The notes beneath the pieces are model-generated. The model was not told where the DNA came from, did no database searches, and saw nothing but the letters and a program-made list of their open reading frames with translations. This document shows, in pieces, positions 1 to 7,092 of a stretch of 9,428 nt of DNA; positions within the stretch are counted from its first letter, which is position 1, and each line of letters starts with the position of its first letter. This DNA comes from Pseudomonadota bacterium (GTDB lineage: Bacteria > Pseudomonadota > Gammaproteobacteria > Halothiobacillales > Halothiobacillaceae), in the NCBI GenBank assembly GCA_021795795.1, contig JAJYPA010000297.1, positions 1 to 9,428 on the forward strand. The letters run 5' to 3'. Both the position numbers and the translations under genes were made by a program.

Positions 1-580
1 GCCCCCCCACCCGTATGCCGGCTTCGTAGTGGGCAAGGTTCACTGAAGGCGGGCACAAAGACTCCGGTACACATCCGTTTATCCGTCGGCGAGGCGAGAA
101 ACCCTGTTCCATGAGAAAACGGATGGCGACCGCCAAGCTGGGCTCCATCTGGCTACGCACCGGCTCCGTTAGACTTCCCCCGTAAATATCGAGATCCAGA
201 GGCTGAACGCCAATGAGCCGGACTTTGGCCGGATAGCGGCCCGTAATTGCCGACAAGGCCAGCACCTCCTGAAAACCGGTTTGATGCAGGCTCATTTTCT
301 TTACCCCCAGATAGCTGGGGACATCATGATCGTCCACCACTTTAAGCGTTCCTGCCGGCAAGCCATAGTCGATGGCGTCAAAGATCACCAGGATATCGGC
401 ATCCTGTACAAGAGGGAGGAGATAAAGACCCTGTGTACCCCCATCCATGAGCTTCACTTCCTCCGGGAACTCATAGGCCTGGTGCAGGGCTTCCACCGCG
501 CGCACCCCGAACCCCTCGTCGGCCCACAGAATGTTACCGATGCCCAATACCAATGCTGCACATTTTCCCGAGTGATGCAT
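1..580 (-). CDS. hupD: HupD/HyaD-type hydrogenase maturation endopeptidase (3' end cut by window edge)
   Basis: This is a nickel-dependent endopeptidase that removes the C-terminal tail of the hydrogenase large subunit after Ni insertion, acting in the cytoplasm before Tat export. The frame is open for 193 codons from ATG 578-580 and leaves the window without a stop. Family members are about 195-215 residues, so only the last few residues should be missing. The N-terminus has the family motif GIGNILWADEGFGVR (residues 13-27). The three Ni-sensing residues known from E. coli HybD (Glu16, Asp62, His93) have counterparts at Glu22, Asp68 (in FDAID) and His99 (in SLHQTGFQEVL), all offset by six. 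The start is supported by GGGAG eight bases upstream. It follows hupC by 19 bases and is probably in the same operon. Its likely substrate is HupL, since HupV has no tail. A run of seven G on the coding strand (2-8) lies at the extreme 3' end. Confidence 0.93.
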   Translation of the reverse strand, partial: MHHSGKCAALVLGIGNILWADEGFGVRAVEALHQAYEFPEEVKLMDGGTQGLYLLPLVQDADILVIFDAIDYGLPAGTLKVVDDHDVPSYLGVKKMSLHQTGFQEVLALSAITGRYPAKVRLIGVQPLDLDIYGGSLTEPVRSQMEPSLAVAIRFLMEQGFSPRRRINGCVPESLCPPSVNLAHYEAGIRVGG

Positions 581-599
581 GCGTTCTTCTCCCGTTCAG

Positions 600-1298
600 T
601 TAGGACTTGCCGTCCCTGAAGTAACGCCAGCCGCTCACCATGGCGCTCACCATGCTCTGCTGCGACATGATATCCTCCCGGACCGCAATATAGACATGGG
701 CAATGACAAAGATTACCAAATACCACATAGCTAAGTGATGCCAGGTATGGACATTCTGGCTATTACCGAACAGCGGTATCACCCAACGGGTAAATAGGCT
801 GTATTGCCAAGAGCCATAACCCGTCCCTTCTCCATAGAGGGCGAAGCCGGTGAGGATCTGGAAAACGGCGCCCACCACAAACAAGCCGAACATTGCCGAT
901 TGTGCCAGTGGGTTGTGCCCGATATATTTTCGCGGTTTCCGATCAAGAAAAAGATACCACCGTATTTCATGCCATAATCCCTGCCACCACGCTTTTTTCC
1001 AGATAGGCACTATAAACAGCTCTCGCGCATAGGCGTTCCCCGCGAAAGCCCAATAAACGCGGAACAGCAAGCCGATGGTGAAGAGATAGGCTGCAGTAAA
1101 ATGCAAAAAACGGATATCCCCCATGAGGTAGTGGTTGCTCGGCTGGCCGATCTGGAGAGGCCACGGCGGATTACCAATGAGATAGCCGGTGATCATGAGG
1201 ACCACAATGGCCGCGGCATTGATCCAGTGCCACAAACGCAGGGGTGCTTCATAGACATAGACGGCTGATGCAGTTTGTAATGGTCCTTGACGGCTCAT
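600..1298 (-). CDS. hupC: HupC/HyaC-type b-type cytochrome subunit of uptake [NiFe] hydrogenase
   Basis: This 232-residue integral membrane diheme cytochrome b anchors the HupSL dimer on the periplasmic face of the membrane and passes electrons from H2 to quinone. The family motif PLRLWHWINA is at residues 19-28. Hydrophobic spans lie at about 26-42, 64-83, 134-155 and 189-206, matching the four-helix family. Candidate heme ligands are His24, His66, His184, His187 or His188, and His201; the VHTWHHLAMWY stretch (183-193) is typical of HyaC/HupC. The start ATG has a strong ribosome site, AGGAGGAG, that overlaps the hupL stop codon, and only 12 bases separate the genes, so translation is likely coupled. 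Length and motifs are complete with no sign of decay. The exact quinone and the heme assignment are inferred from the family. Confidence 0.95.
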   Translation of the reverse strand: MSRQGPLQTASAVYVYEAPLRLWHWINAAAIVVLMITGYLIGNPPWPLQIGQPSNHYLMGDIRFLHFTAAYLFTIGLLFRVYWAFAGNAYARELFIVPIWKKAWWQGLWHEIRWYLFLDRKPRKYIGHNPLAQSAMFGLFVVGAVFQILTGFALYGEGTGYGSWQYSLFTRWVIPLFGNSQNVHTWHHLAMWYLVIFVIAHVYIAVREDIMSQQSMVSAMVSGWRYFRDGKS

Positions 1299-1310
1299 TT
1301 TTGTCTCCTC

Positions 1311-3104
1311 CTAACGCACCTGCACCTTGGTCAACTCTTCGCCGCCCGGTCCCATGATATGGGTGGAACAGGCGAGGCAAGGATCGAAGCTGTGCAGGGT
1401 ACGCAGGATCTCCACGGGCTGCTCTGGATCGGCCATGGGTGTATTCAGCAGCGACGCCTCGAATGCCCCGATGTTGCCCGCCGGGTCTCTGGGGGAGCCG
1501 TTCCAGGTGGTTGGCACCACCGCCTGGTAGGCCTCGATGCGTGCGTCCCTGATATGCACCCAGTGTCCCAGAGCGCCCCGCGGCGCCTCGGCGAAGCCCA
1601 CACCCTTGGCCTCCTTGGGCCAACTGGAGGGTTCCCATTTCTGGATGTTGGCGGTACTGAGGTCGCCCGACTTGAGGTTGGCCATAAGCTTGTCATGGAA
1701 GTAGCGCAGCTTGTGGGCTGCCCACGACGCCTCCAGGCCACGGGCCGCAGTCCGCCCGAGGGTAGAGAAAAGGGCTTCGAAGGGCAGGCCCAGGTCGGTA
1801 AGAACCTTGTCCACCGGGTCCTTGAATTCCGCAATTCCCCTCGCGTAGCCAATGGTGAAGCGGGACAGGGGACCGACCTCCATGGCATGGCCGCGCCAGC
1901 GCGGCGCCTTGATCCAGGAATACTTGGCACCCTCGTCGAGCTGCTGGATATCGGTCCTGGTCCCTTTGGTGTTCGGCCCCAGCTTGAAGTTCGGGTCGGT
2001 GATCCCCTCCCAAGGGTGGAGTCCTTCGTTCTCATTGGGGTAACGGTACCAGGAATGGTCGACAAACTCCTGCACCTGCGCCGGATCGCGCAGGTCCACG
2101 TCCAGCACCTCCTGGAGCTTGCCGTTGACGATGGCACCACGAGGGATCAAAAGATTATCAGGACCGTAATCGTTGGCACGGTCCGGGAAATCACCATAGG
2201 CGAGCACATTGTGGCCGGATAGTCCGCCGCCATAGAGCCAGTCCTTATAAAAAGAGCCGATGGCCAGCAAGTCCGGCAGATAAACCTGATCAATGAACGC
2301 AATGGACTGGTCGATGATGGAGGAAACCAGATTGAGCTGCACCATGTTGACGGGAGCGCCGGCGGCCATGGGACCGTCCAGATTGATGGCGCTGGCGACC
2401 CCGCCCACCAGCCAGTTGGGGTGCGGGTTCTTGCCGCCAAATACAGCGTGAATTTTCACGATTTCCCTCTGGAAATCTAACGCCTCCAGATAATGGGTAA
2501 CCGCCATGAGGTTGGCCTCTGGAGGCAGCTTGTAGGCCGGATTTCCCCAGTAACCATTCATGAACGGCCCGAGTTGTCCGGAGGCCACGAATTTTTTCAG
2601 CCGGTTCTGCACGTCGCGAAAGTAGCCCGGCGAGGCGTTGGGCCAGGGGGAGATGCTTTGGGCCAGGGCGCTGGTGGCCTTCGGTTCCGCCTTCAGGGCA
2701 CCTAATACATCCACCCAGTCCAGGGCGTGCAGATGATAGAAATGGACCAGGTGATCGTGGACCCAGAGGGTGGCCTGCATCATGTTGCGGATGGTGTTGG
2801 CATTTTCAGGGATGGTGATACCCAGGGCATCCTCCACCGCCCGCACCGAAGTGAGGGCGTGGGTACCGGTGCAAACTCCGCAGATGCGTTCACAGAAGGC
2901 CCAGGCATCGCGGGGGTCGCGCCCCTTGAGGATCACCTCAAGCCCCCGCCACATGGTGCCCGACGAGACCGCGTTGCGGATGACTTTCTGGTCGTCGATG
3001 TTGACCTCGCAGCGCATGTGGCCCTCGATGCGTGTCACTGGGTCCACCACCATGCGGCGCCCGCTATTGTCCAGGACAAAACCGTTGGGTGTAGTAATCG
3101 TCAT
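1311..3104 (-). CDS. hupL: Group 1 [NiFe]-hydrogenase large subunit precursor
   Basis: This is the catalytic subunit of a periplasm-facing uptake hydrogenase, splitting H2 at a NiFe(CN)2CO centre. It has 597 residues. The N-terminal motif RIEGH is at 25-29. The first Ni-binding pair is in RICGVC (Cys75, Cys78) and the second in DPCLACSTH (Cys576, Cys579). After His582 comes a 15-residue tail, [15 protein letters not shown], the extension cut off by a HupD-type protease, so the mature protein should end at His582. Gas-channel positions are the ordinary small residues Val77 and Leu125, as expected for a catalytic enzyme rather than a sensor. It lacks its own signal and should be exported with HupS through Tat. 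The start codon overlaps the hupS stop (ATGA, 3101-3104), a sign of translational coupling, with GGGGAT just upstream. By my recollection of the sequences it closely resembles E. coli HyaB and Ralstonia HoxG. Confidence 0.97.
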   Translation of the reverse strand: MTITTPNGFVLDNSGRRMVVDPVTRIEGHMRCEVNIDDQKVIRNAVSSGTMWRGLEVILKGRDPRDAWAFCERICGVCTGTHALTSVRAVEDALGITIPENANTIRNMMQATLWVHDHLVHFYHLHALDWVDVLGALKAEPKATSALAQSISPWPNASPGYFRDVQNRLKKFVASGQLGPFMNGYWGNPAYKLPPEANLMAVTHYLEALDFQREIVKIHAVFGGKNPHPNWLVGGVASAINLDGPMAAGAPVNMVQLNLVSSIIDQSIAFIDQVYLPDLLAIGSFYKDWLYGGGLSGHNVLAYGDFPDRANDYGPDNLLIPRGAIVNGKLQEVLDVDLRDPAQVQEFVDHSWYRYPNENEGLHPWEGITDPNFKLGPNTKGTRTDIQQLDEGAKYSWIKAPRWRGHAMEVGPLSRFTIGYARGIAEFKDPVDKVLTDLGLPFEALFSTLGRTAARGLEASWAAHKLRYFHDKLMANLKSGDLSTANIQKWEPSSWPKEAKGVGFAEAPRGALGHWVHIRDARIEAYQAVVPTTWNGSPRDPAGNIGAFEASLLNTPMADPEQPVEILRTLHSFDPCLACSTHIMGPGGEELTKVQVR

Positions 3105-4237
3105 TGTTGATCCCCTTTGTGTCCCTTCTCTTTTTCCGTGGATTGATCAGAGCCGGATGCGTCGCCCTTATGGGGTTTGTTCCGCGCCCGCATCACGGCG
3201 CTGACCCCCGCATGCACCGCGACCCCGGTCCCGACCGCCCCTGCCGCCACGCCTCCGATCTTGTCGGCATTAGCCTCGATCCCGAAACCGTGAACATCGG
3301 AGAGACGGCTATAAAAGGGTCCATTGTCCCAAAACCCCTCCTCCGAGCAGCCGATGCAGCCGTGCCCGGACTGGATGGGGAATGACACCCCGCCATTCCA
3401 GCGAACCGTCGAACAGGCGTTGTAAGTCGTGGGTCCTTTGCAGCCCATCTTATAAAGGCAATACCCCTCACGGGCCCCTTGGTCATCCCAGGATTCCACA
3501 TACTCGCCCGCATCGAAGTGAGGGCGGCGATAACACTTGTCATGAATTCGCTGACTATAGAACATGAGCGGTCTGCCCCGTCCATCAAGCTCTGGTATGC
3601 GGCCAAAGGTAAGCATGTACGTAATGACCCCGGTCATCACTTCAGCGATGGGCGGGCAACCGGGAACCTTGATAATGGGTTTATCCGTGATGACCTTGTC
3701 GATAGGCGTAGCGGCGGTGGGATTGGGACGAGCGGCCTGCACACATCCCCAGGAGGCGCAGGCCCCCCAGGCAATCACTGCCTTGGCGTTGGCGGCCACA
3801 CTCTTGAGTTTCTCCACAAAAGGCTTACCGCCGACGATGCAGTACATCCCATCCTCGTTCAGCGGCGGGTTGCCTTCCACCGCCAGAATATATTCTCCCG
3901 GGTATTTTTTGGGGATCTCGTCCAGAATGGCCTCGGCCTGATAGCCCGCTGAGGCCATGAGGGTATCGTCATAGTCCAACGAGATCATCTTCAGGATGAC
4001 ATCCTTGGCCAGCGGGTGTCCGGAACGGATAAACGACTCCGAACAGCACGTACATTCCAGTCCGTGCATCCACAGTACTGGAATGCGGGGTTTGGTCTCC
4101 ATGGCGTAAGCGATCTGGCCTACGTAGCCCGGCCCCAAACCCAAGGCAGCGGCGGTGAGGCTGCAGAATTTCAGGAAACTGCGGCGGGTAACCCCTTGTG
4201 CACGCAGCACCCCGTAAAAAGTTTCAGTCTCTGGCAT
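3101..4237 (-). CDS. hupS: Group 1 O2-tolerant-type [NiFe]-hydrogenase small subunit precursor with Tat signal
   Basis: This iron-sulfur subunit relays electrons from HupL to HupC. I place the start at ATG 4235-4237, giving 378 residues, because GGGAGGAA lies just upstream and the N-terminus then matches the HyaA family; a longer frame to 4321 would run through the promoter. Residues 1-45 are a Tat signal with TRRSFLKF (17-24), probably cut after AYA45. The proximal-cluster region has CTCC (Cys62, 64, 65), then Cys160, Cys165 and Cys194. In mature numbering these are 17, 19, 20, 115, 120 and 149, the six-cysteine set of O2-tolerant hydrogenases. The medial cluster keeps Pro287 (mature 242) with Cys275, 294 and 297, as for [3Fe-4S]. 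Distal ligands are His232, Cys235, Cys260 and Cys266. A hydrophobic anchor lies at about 327-349, containing His342, followed by a polar, Lys-rich tail. It is the first gene after a sigma-54 promoter. Confidence 0.96.
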   Translation of the reverse strand: MPETETFYGVLRAQGVTRRSFLKFCSLTAAALGLGPGYVGQIAYAMETKPRIPVLWMHGLECTCCSESFIRSGHPLAKDVILKMISLDYDDTLMASAGYQAEAILDEIPKKYPGEYILAVEGNPPLNEDGMYCIVGGKPFVEKLKSVAANAKAVIAWGACASWGCVQAARPNPTAATPIDKVITDKPIIKVPGCPPIAEVMTGVITYMLTFGRIPELDGRGRPLMFYSQRIHDKCYRRPHFDAGEYVESWDDQGAREGYCLYKMGCKGPTTYNACSTVRWNGGVSFPIQSGHGCIGCSEEGFWDNGPFYSRLSDVHGFGIEANADKIGGVAAGAVGTGVAVHAGVSAVMRARNKPHKGDASGSDQSTEKEKGHKGDQQ

Positions 4238-4264
4238 TGCACTTCCTCCCGTTATAATGGTTGT

Positions 4265-4282
4265 CCGGCACCAGAAAGCCGG
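4265..4282 (-). other. Small GC hairpin in the hupS leader
   Basis: The minus strand reads CCGGC, eight bases, GCCGG: a 5-bp all-GC stem in the predicted 5' leader of hupS, about 20 bases upstream of the ribosome site and 28 from the ATG. No T run follows, so it is not a terminator. It might stabilise the transcript or affect translation, or have no role. Confidence 0.35.
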
Positions 4283-4293
4283 CATCCTTATCA

Positions 4294-4309
4294 TTGCTGA
4301 TATCAGCAA
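4294..4309. repeat. 16-bp perfect palindrome over the -12 box and predicted start of hupS transcription
   Basis: TTGCTGATATCAGCAA is its own reverse complement over all 16 bases, from 4294 to 4309. Its left half on the minus strand includes the TTGC of the -12 element and its other end falls at the predicted start site. It could be an operator for a dimeric repressor, or a hairpin at the very 5' end of the transcript, or chance. I know of no named hydrogenase regulator with this site. Confidence 0.6.
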
Positions 4310-4320
4310 AAAACGGGCCA
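4305..4320 (-). promoter_or_regulatory. Sigma-54 (-24/-12) promoter of hupSLCD
   Basis: The minus strand reads TGGCCCGTTTTTTGCT. This matches the sigma-54 consensus TGGCAC-N5-TTGCW at all but one core position and keeps the obligatory GG and GC exactly ten bases apart (GG at 4319-4318, GC at 4307-4306). Transcription should start near 4294, giving a leader of about 57 bases to the hupS ATG. Uptake hydrogenase genes of R. capsulatus-like and Ralstonia-like bacteria are driven by NtrC-family activators (HupR, HoxA); in Ralstonia this works with sigma-54. The upstream kinase and sensor genes make such control likely here. The start site is predicted only. Confidence 0.82.
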
Positions 4321-4336
4321 TTGAATAACATTGACG

Positions 4337-4349
4337 TAATATATTGATT
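4337..4349 (-). promoter_or_regulatory. Candidate IHF binding site
   Basis: The minus strand reads AATCAATATATTA, an exact match to the IHF consensus WATCAANNNNTTR, inside a run of A/T-rich sequence (about 4321-4376). It sits about 50 bases upstream of the predicted start, between the sigma-54 promoter and the upstream dyad, where IHF bending would bring a distant activator to the polymerase. IHF is required at the R. capsulatus hupSL promoter. Confidence 0.65.
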
Positions 4350-4430
4350 ATTAATAATTATATTTTTATGGGCTGAACGCACTGAAAACTTTGGTGCCAG
4401 ATTTAAGAAAGGATATGGAATGTACATTAC

Positions 4431-4447
4431 CACCTAATCAGTAGGTG
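4431..4447. promoter_or_regulatory. Candidate upstream activator site: inverted repeat CACCTA-N5-TAGGTG
   Basis: This is a perfect 6-bp inverted repeat with a 5-base spacer, centred near 4439, about 145 bases upstream of the predicted hupS start. NtrC-family activators such as HupR and HoxA bind dyads at this kind of distance. The site does not match the TTG-N5-CAA motif described for R. capsulatus HupR, so the assignment rests on symmetry and position only. Confidence 0.4.
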
Positions 4448-4568
4448 CATATGTTTTTCTTTTCTCGCGAATAAATTCTATCCGATTGATATTAGTGGAA
4501 AACATTAGATCGCCCATCAACTGCTCGGCCCAGATCTGAAAACAGCTTCATTTCTCCATAAAAGACCG

Positions 4569-6017
4569 TCAATGCACCGTGCATACCATGCATGGATCGA
4601 ATGAACGCACGATGTGCTGCACAGCAATGGGTGATCGTTCGCCAGGGCGCACCGGAGCACCCACCAGAGCCTGTTCCAGCGCACCGGGAACGCCGCTCCG
4701 GTCACGGGGAGAGAAGTTCCAGGTGGTGGGCGCGACAATCTGGTAAGTAAGTATTCGGCCGTCCTGGATCCGCAGCCAGTGTCCCAGGCTGCCTCGAGCA
4801 GCCTCCACCAGTCCGACACCCTCGGCTTCGCCCGACATCGTGCCGCTATGACAAAAGAGTGCACCAGGGCGGATGGCGCGGACCCAATGTTCCATAGCGA
4901 TAAGCACCCGGGCCAATTCCAGCAGCCTGGCAATGACGCGGTTACGCACATTACCGCCCGATTCGGCCACCAGATCTTGGGCCAGCGGGTGGCCATCCAC
5001 CACCTGTCGCGCCAGCGCGCCAACCTCCACCACCTTGCCGCCCAGTCGCGGCGCCTTGCACCAAGTGTATGCCTGGGGCCGTTCTGCATCGGGCACGGTG
5101 ATCCCATCGCGGGGATGGACGGGTTCGGCAATACCGGTCATCCAGGCGTGGCTGATGTCCTCGGTAATGGCTTCAACATCCAACTTCTCCACCCCACCGT
5201 CCCAGATCCCCGCCGCGAAAAGGTGCCTGCCATCCTGCTGGTAGGCACCATAACTCATGAAGCGATCGGTCGCCCGACCCAGTCTCTCCAGGCGCAGATG
5301 ATCGGCAACCTGCAAGAACATGGCGAAGTCACTAGCATGAGGCGGGCGGGCGGCCATCCAGGCGCGCAGATCCTCCATGCTGTCGATGGCAGCGATGGCC
5401 TCCAGGCAGTCGCCAAAGGTCCTGGTTTCCAAATAACGCCGGAACCCGGAGAGGGTGGCCGACAGGTGCGCACGCTCATGAGCCACTACGGCGCGCGTCG
5501 TTCCTCCCGGTTGGATAGCTAGAGTGTGAGGCCACTTCCCAGCCAGAAGCCCAGTGAGATGGAGGAGATCGGCGCGAGCCGCGAGCACTTCCCGGGCGGC
5601 ACTGCCGGCCATGGCCTGGAAGCGCGCACTGATTGCAGGGAACCAGGGCGCATCCGCGTAGATGGGGCGAGCGAAATCGGGCATAAAGAATAGGTAAAAA
5701 TGCGTGAAGTGATCTGCCAGGTTTTCGGCGGCCAGGATCAGGTTGGCGGCAATGGCACCATTGGGCGGCATGGCGATATCCTGGGCGTCCGCCAATGCGC
5801 CTGCGGCCGCAGTGGACTGCGCGATGGAACATATTCCGCAGATACGCGGGGTGATCGCCAAGGCATCCATAGGGATTTTTCCAGCCAGGATCTGCTCGAA
5901 CCCCCGATACAGGGGGACATTGACCCAAGCCTCGCGCACCTGCCCCGCTTCGATGTCCAGACGAACCTCCAGGTCTCCCTCAACACGGTTGAAGGGACCA
6001 ACGACTATCCTGGACAA
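4569..6017 (-). CDS. hupV: Regulatory [NiFe]-hydrogenase large subunit (H2 sensor)
   Basis: This 482-residue subunit carries the NiFe site of a cytoplasmic H2 sensor (HupV/HoxC family). Motifs: RVEGD (11-15), RICGICS with Cys60 and Cys63, and a C-terminal DPCMVCTVH with Cys476 and Cys479. The protein ends exactly at His482. The proteolytic tail found on HupL is absent, as known for regulatory hydrogenases, so no HupD cleavage is needed. Ile62 and Phe110 replace the Val and Leu that line the gas channel of catalytic enzymes; the same residues at the same positions are known in Ralstonia HoxC and are linked to O2 insensitivity. Translation apparently begins at TTG (6015-6017), because AAGGAGGTGA lies at ideal distance upstream and no ATG or GTG is better placed. 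It is 33 bases downstream of hupU. A cyanobacterial-type uptake HupL was considered, but the channel residues and the kinase partner favour the sensor. Confidence 0.93.
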   Translation of the reverse strand: MSRIVVGPFNRVEGDLEVRLDIEAGQVREAWVNVPLYRGFEQILAGKIPMDALAITPRICGICSIAQSTAAAGALADAQDIAMPPNGAIAANLILAAENLADHFTHFYLFFMPDFARPIYADAPWFPAISARFQAMAGSAAREVLAARADLLHLTGLLAGKWPHTLAIQPGGTTRAVVAHERAHLSATLSGFRRYLETRTFGDCLEAIAAIDSMEDLRAWMAARPPHASDFAMFLQVADHLRLERLGRATDRFMSYGAYQQDGRHLFAAGIWDGGVEKLDVEAITEDISHAWMTGIAEPVHPRDGITVPDAERPQAYTWCKAPRLGGKVVEVGALARQVVDGHPLAQDLVAESGGNVRNRVIARLLELARVLIAMEHWVRAIRPGALFCHSGTMSGEAEGVGLVEAARGSLGHWLRIQDGRILTYQIVAPTTWNFSPRDRSGVPGALEQALVGAPVRPGERSPIAVQHIVRSFDPCMVCTVH

Positions 6018-6050
6018 GATTTCACCTCCTTGATACGCGCCCCTGGTTCA

Positions 6051-7082
6051 TCAGATTTTGCCGCCACGCGGGGCCTTGCCGCCCGGCGGCGCCACGACAT
6101 GATCAGCGACCGCATTACGCTTCAGGCGTTCCGGGGTGGCCGCCTTGGCCAGGGAGGATAAGGCAACAAACCAGGCCTTGGGCATGTCAGTGGGAAGCCC
6201 CACGGGGATGCCTGCGATCTTGGGGGTGTACTGGAAGGCGTGGCCCGGTTCCTCGAATTCCGGGGCCGTGCAGTTGATGCAGGCATAACCGCCGCGAATA
6301 CAGGAACCCGCCCCATTCCATAACCGGGTGTTGCAGTCGGCATGAGCCTGGGTACCCAAACAGCCCAGGTGTTCCATCAGGCAGCCCAACTGGGAGTGCT
6401 CCTGTGCGCTGGCCTTGTATTCATAAAATTCGTTGCGTGGACAGCCATGGTGGACAAGATGATCGGCATAAAGGCGTGGTCGTCCGAACTCGTCCAAGGC
6501 GCTGGCGTCCATTTCACCAGCCGCCAAAAGCCTGAAGGTATCAATCACCCAGTTGGGATGTATGGGACAACCCGCGATGTTGACCACCGGCAGGTTCTCC
6601 AGGCTGCGATAACCAACCCCAAGGGCACCACCCTTCTGGCTGCCGTCATACTGCAAACCGCAGGCGTCGGTGGGATTGGGACCAGCCGTCGTCACACCGC
6701 CAAAGGCGGCGCAAGTACCCACCCCCACGCAATACCGCGCTTTAGCCGCCAATCGCCGTACCCAGTCGATCATCGGCACATCCGTGCCGGCCAGTACATG
6801 GAAGCGCCCCGTCCTGTGCGGACCACGCAAGAGCGATCCTTCAACACACAAAACGTCGAGGGGCTCATCGCCGACAATGATAGCTTCTAGTAAGTCGATC
6901 AGTTCGTGAGCGCCGACCTCGCTCAGGGAGGGGTGCCAAAGCAAACGTATGCCCGCCAACTCCAACGCGCTGATAAGATCCGGTCCCTCGGCACAGAGCA
7001 AAGACATGCTGCACCCACCACAACCCCCGGATTGCAGCCACAGCACCTTCATTTCCCACCCGCCTTCGTCCGTGTCCGCCAT
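6051..7082 (-). CDS. hupU: Regulatory [NiFe]-hydrogenase small subunit (H2 sensor)
   Basis: This iron-sulfur subunit of the HupUV (HoxBC) H2 sensor has 343 residues from ATG 7082. It lacks a Tat signal: LWLQSGGCGGCSMSLL begins almost at once, so it stays in the cytoplasm. Proximal cluster ligands are Cys21, Cys24, Cys124 and Cys172, with no extra cysteines of the O2-tolerant type. Distal ligands are His211, Cys214, Cys234 and Cys240. The medial site reads GSCIRGGYACINC, with Cys261 where catalytic enzymes have Pro, plus Cys250, Cys268 and Cys271, so a [4Fe-4S] rather than [3Fe-4S] cluster is expected. The basic, Gly-rich tail after about residue 300 corresponds to the region that in Ralstonia HoxB helps oligomerisation and kinase contact. 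The start is uncertain: GGAGG at 7097-7101 is 14 bases from this ATG, and an in-frame ATG at 7052 (333 residues) also fits the family. It follows hupT by 10 bases. Confidence 0.92.
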   Translation of the reverse strand: MADTDEGGWEMKVLWLQSGGCGGCSMSLLCAEGPDLISALELAGIRLLWHPSLSEVGAHELIDLLEAIIVGDEPLDVLCVEGSLLRGPHRTGRFHVLAGTDVPMIDWVRRLAAKARYCVGVGTCAAFGGVTTAGPNPTDACGLQYDGSQKGGALGVGYRSLENLPVVNIAGCPIHPNWVIDTFRLLAAGEMDASALDEFGRPRLYADHLVHHGCPRNEFYEYKASAQEHSQLGCLMEHLGCLGTQAHADCNTRLWNGAGSCIRGGYACINCTAPEFEEPGHAFQYTPKIAGIPVGLPTDMPKAWFVALSSLAKAATPERLKRNAVADHVVAPPGGKAPRGGKI

Positions 7083-7092
7083 CGCATGGATG

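Larger units (their letters stand above)
4238..4568 (-). other. Intergenic control region between hupV and hupS (331 bases)
   Basis: This AT-rich stretch contrasts with the GC-rich genes on both sides and holds the regulatory sites listed separately: upstream dyad, IHF site, sigma-54 promoter, palindrome and leader hairpin. I find no credible gene. The open frame reaching from hupS to 4321, and another to 4433, pass straight through the promoter. Just downstream of the hupV stop I see no stem of useful length followed by a T run, so readthrough from hupTUV into hupSLCD cannot be excluded. The part nearest hupV (about 4450-4568) shows only short palindromes such as CAGATCTG and TCGCGA and no clear signal. 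Confidence 0.8.

Noticed and set aside
628..655. Short direct repeat CGCTCACCATG near the 3' end of hupC
   Set aside because: It encodes the MVSAMVSG stretch, which fits the normal C-terminal pattern of this cytochrome family; two copies only, no sign of a mobile or regulatory repeat.
1287..2222. Plus-strand open frame of 311 codons opposite hupL
   Set aside because: It lies wholly antisense to conserved hupL/hupC codons, has no convincing ribosome site and no recognisable protein; it is a by-product of GC-rich codon use.
4238..4321. Longer hupS start at 4321 adding 28 residues
   Set aside because: It would place the signal peptide internally and run through the sigma-54 promoter; the ATG at 4237 has a strong ribosome site and matches HyaA-type N-termini.
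4383..4402. Second TGGCAC-like -24 element on the minus strand (TGGCACCAAAGTTTTC)
   Set aside because: The -24 half is good, but the required GC at the correct spacing is missing (TT there), so it does not make a -12 element.
4779..5522. Plus-strand open frame of 247 codons opposite hupV
   Set aside because: Antisense to well-conserved hupV sequence; the composition looks like a shadow frame and no domain is recognisable.
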